Assembly (NCBI GenBank): GCA_965371945.1
Contig: CBDVAK010000230.1
Location: forward strand, 1-5,926
Source of the DNA: CBDVAK01 sp965371945
GTDB taxonomy: Bacteria > Pseudomonadota > Gammaproteobacteria > Competibacterales > JAHEDQ01
Reading direction: 5' to 3'
Length of the DNA: 5,926 nt
Of the stretch, positions 5,854 through 5,926 are shown piece by piece. Numbering within the stretch: position 1 is the first letter of the stretch; the number at the start of each line of letters is the position of its first letter. The notes under the pieces were generated by a model. It was not told the origin of the DNA, searched no databases, and saw nothing but the letters and a program-made list of their open reading frames with translations. A program made the translations under genes and the position numbers.

Positions 5854-5926
5854 GATATAGCCCGGCAACCATCAAGCACTCGCTACCCAAGCCATGTTTA
5901 CGCTGACCAGGATACAAACACATCAT

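Noticed and set aside
5893..5926. ATG-initiated frame running off the right edge (MFTLTRIQTHH...)
   Set aside because: Only 11 codons are visible, no ribosome binding site precedes it, and no motif can be judged. AGGA at about 5909-5912 could instead serve a start beyond the edge.
1..5926. CRISPR array, tRNA or rRNA genes
   Set aside because: No regularly spaced repeats and no tRNA-like arms or CCA ends were seen; nearly all the window is protein-coding.

Overview
The window is high-GC proteobacterial DNA. A gamma- or betaproteobacterium is the most likely source, judging from the composition, the VapBC type, the FCD-domain GntR regulator and the style of the glutamate-synthase-like operon. 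The sequence alone does not fix a genus. Five complete genes and one gene cut by the left edge fill nearly all of it.

Left block, plus strand, 1-3336. The 3' part of an FMN-binding glutamate-synthase-family gene carries the QGAKPG loop, a GGLRDG phosphate-site-like motif and a C-x5-C-x4-C iron-sulfur motif. One base after its stop comes an 843-residue GltD-like oxidoreductase. Its first ~495 residues have iron-sulfur, FAD and NAD(P) sites. Its last ~300 residues resemble a worn-down copy of the FMN barrel encoded just upstream. The pair looks like the catalytic and electron-input parts of a multi-gene glutamate-synthase-like enzyme, similar to the split GlxBCD/MgsABC type rather than ordinary GltBD. 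The amidotransferase and GXGXG subunits are expected left of the window.

Middle block, plus strand, 3337-4073. This is a compact type II toxin-antitoxin module, vapB-vapC, joined by an ATGA overlap. A 16-bp inverted repeat upstream is a candidate autoregulatory operator. Parts of it are visibly lower in GC than the flanking genes, so it was probably acquired separately.

Right block, minus strand, 4108-5751. A GntR/FCD regulator is followed 105 bp downstream by a LigB/DODA-type extradiol dioxygenase. The dioxygenase has its own strong ribosome binding site and a plausible promoter in the gap. vapC and the dioxygenase converge with only 34 bp between them.

Right edge, 5758-5926. This AT-rich non-coding stretch holds a direct repeat, a TGGTNNNACCA-like site and an imperfect palindrome. 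These are candidate GntR operators controlling gntR itself and probably a divergent gene beyond the right edge.

The most unusual element is the fusion of a GltD-type reductase to a degenerate glutamate-synthase barrel. Whether it is already described could not be checked here.
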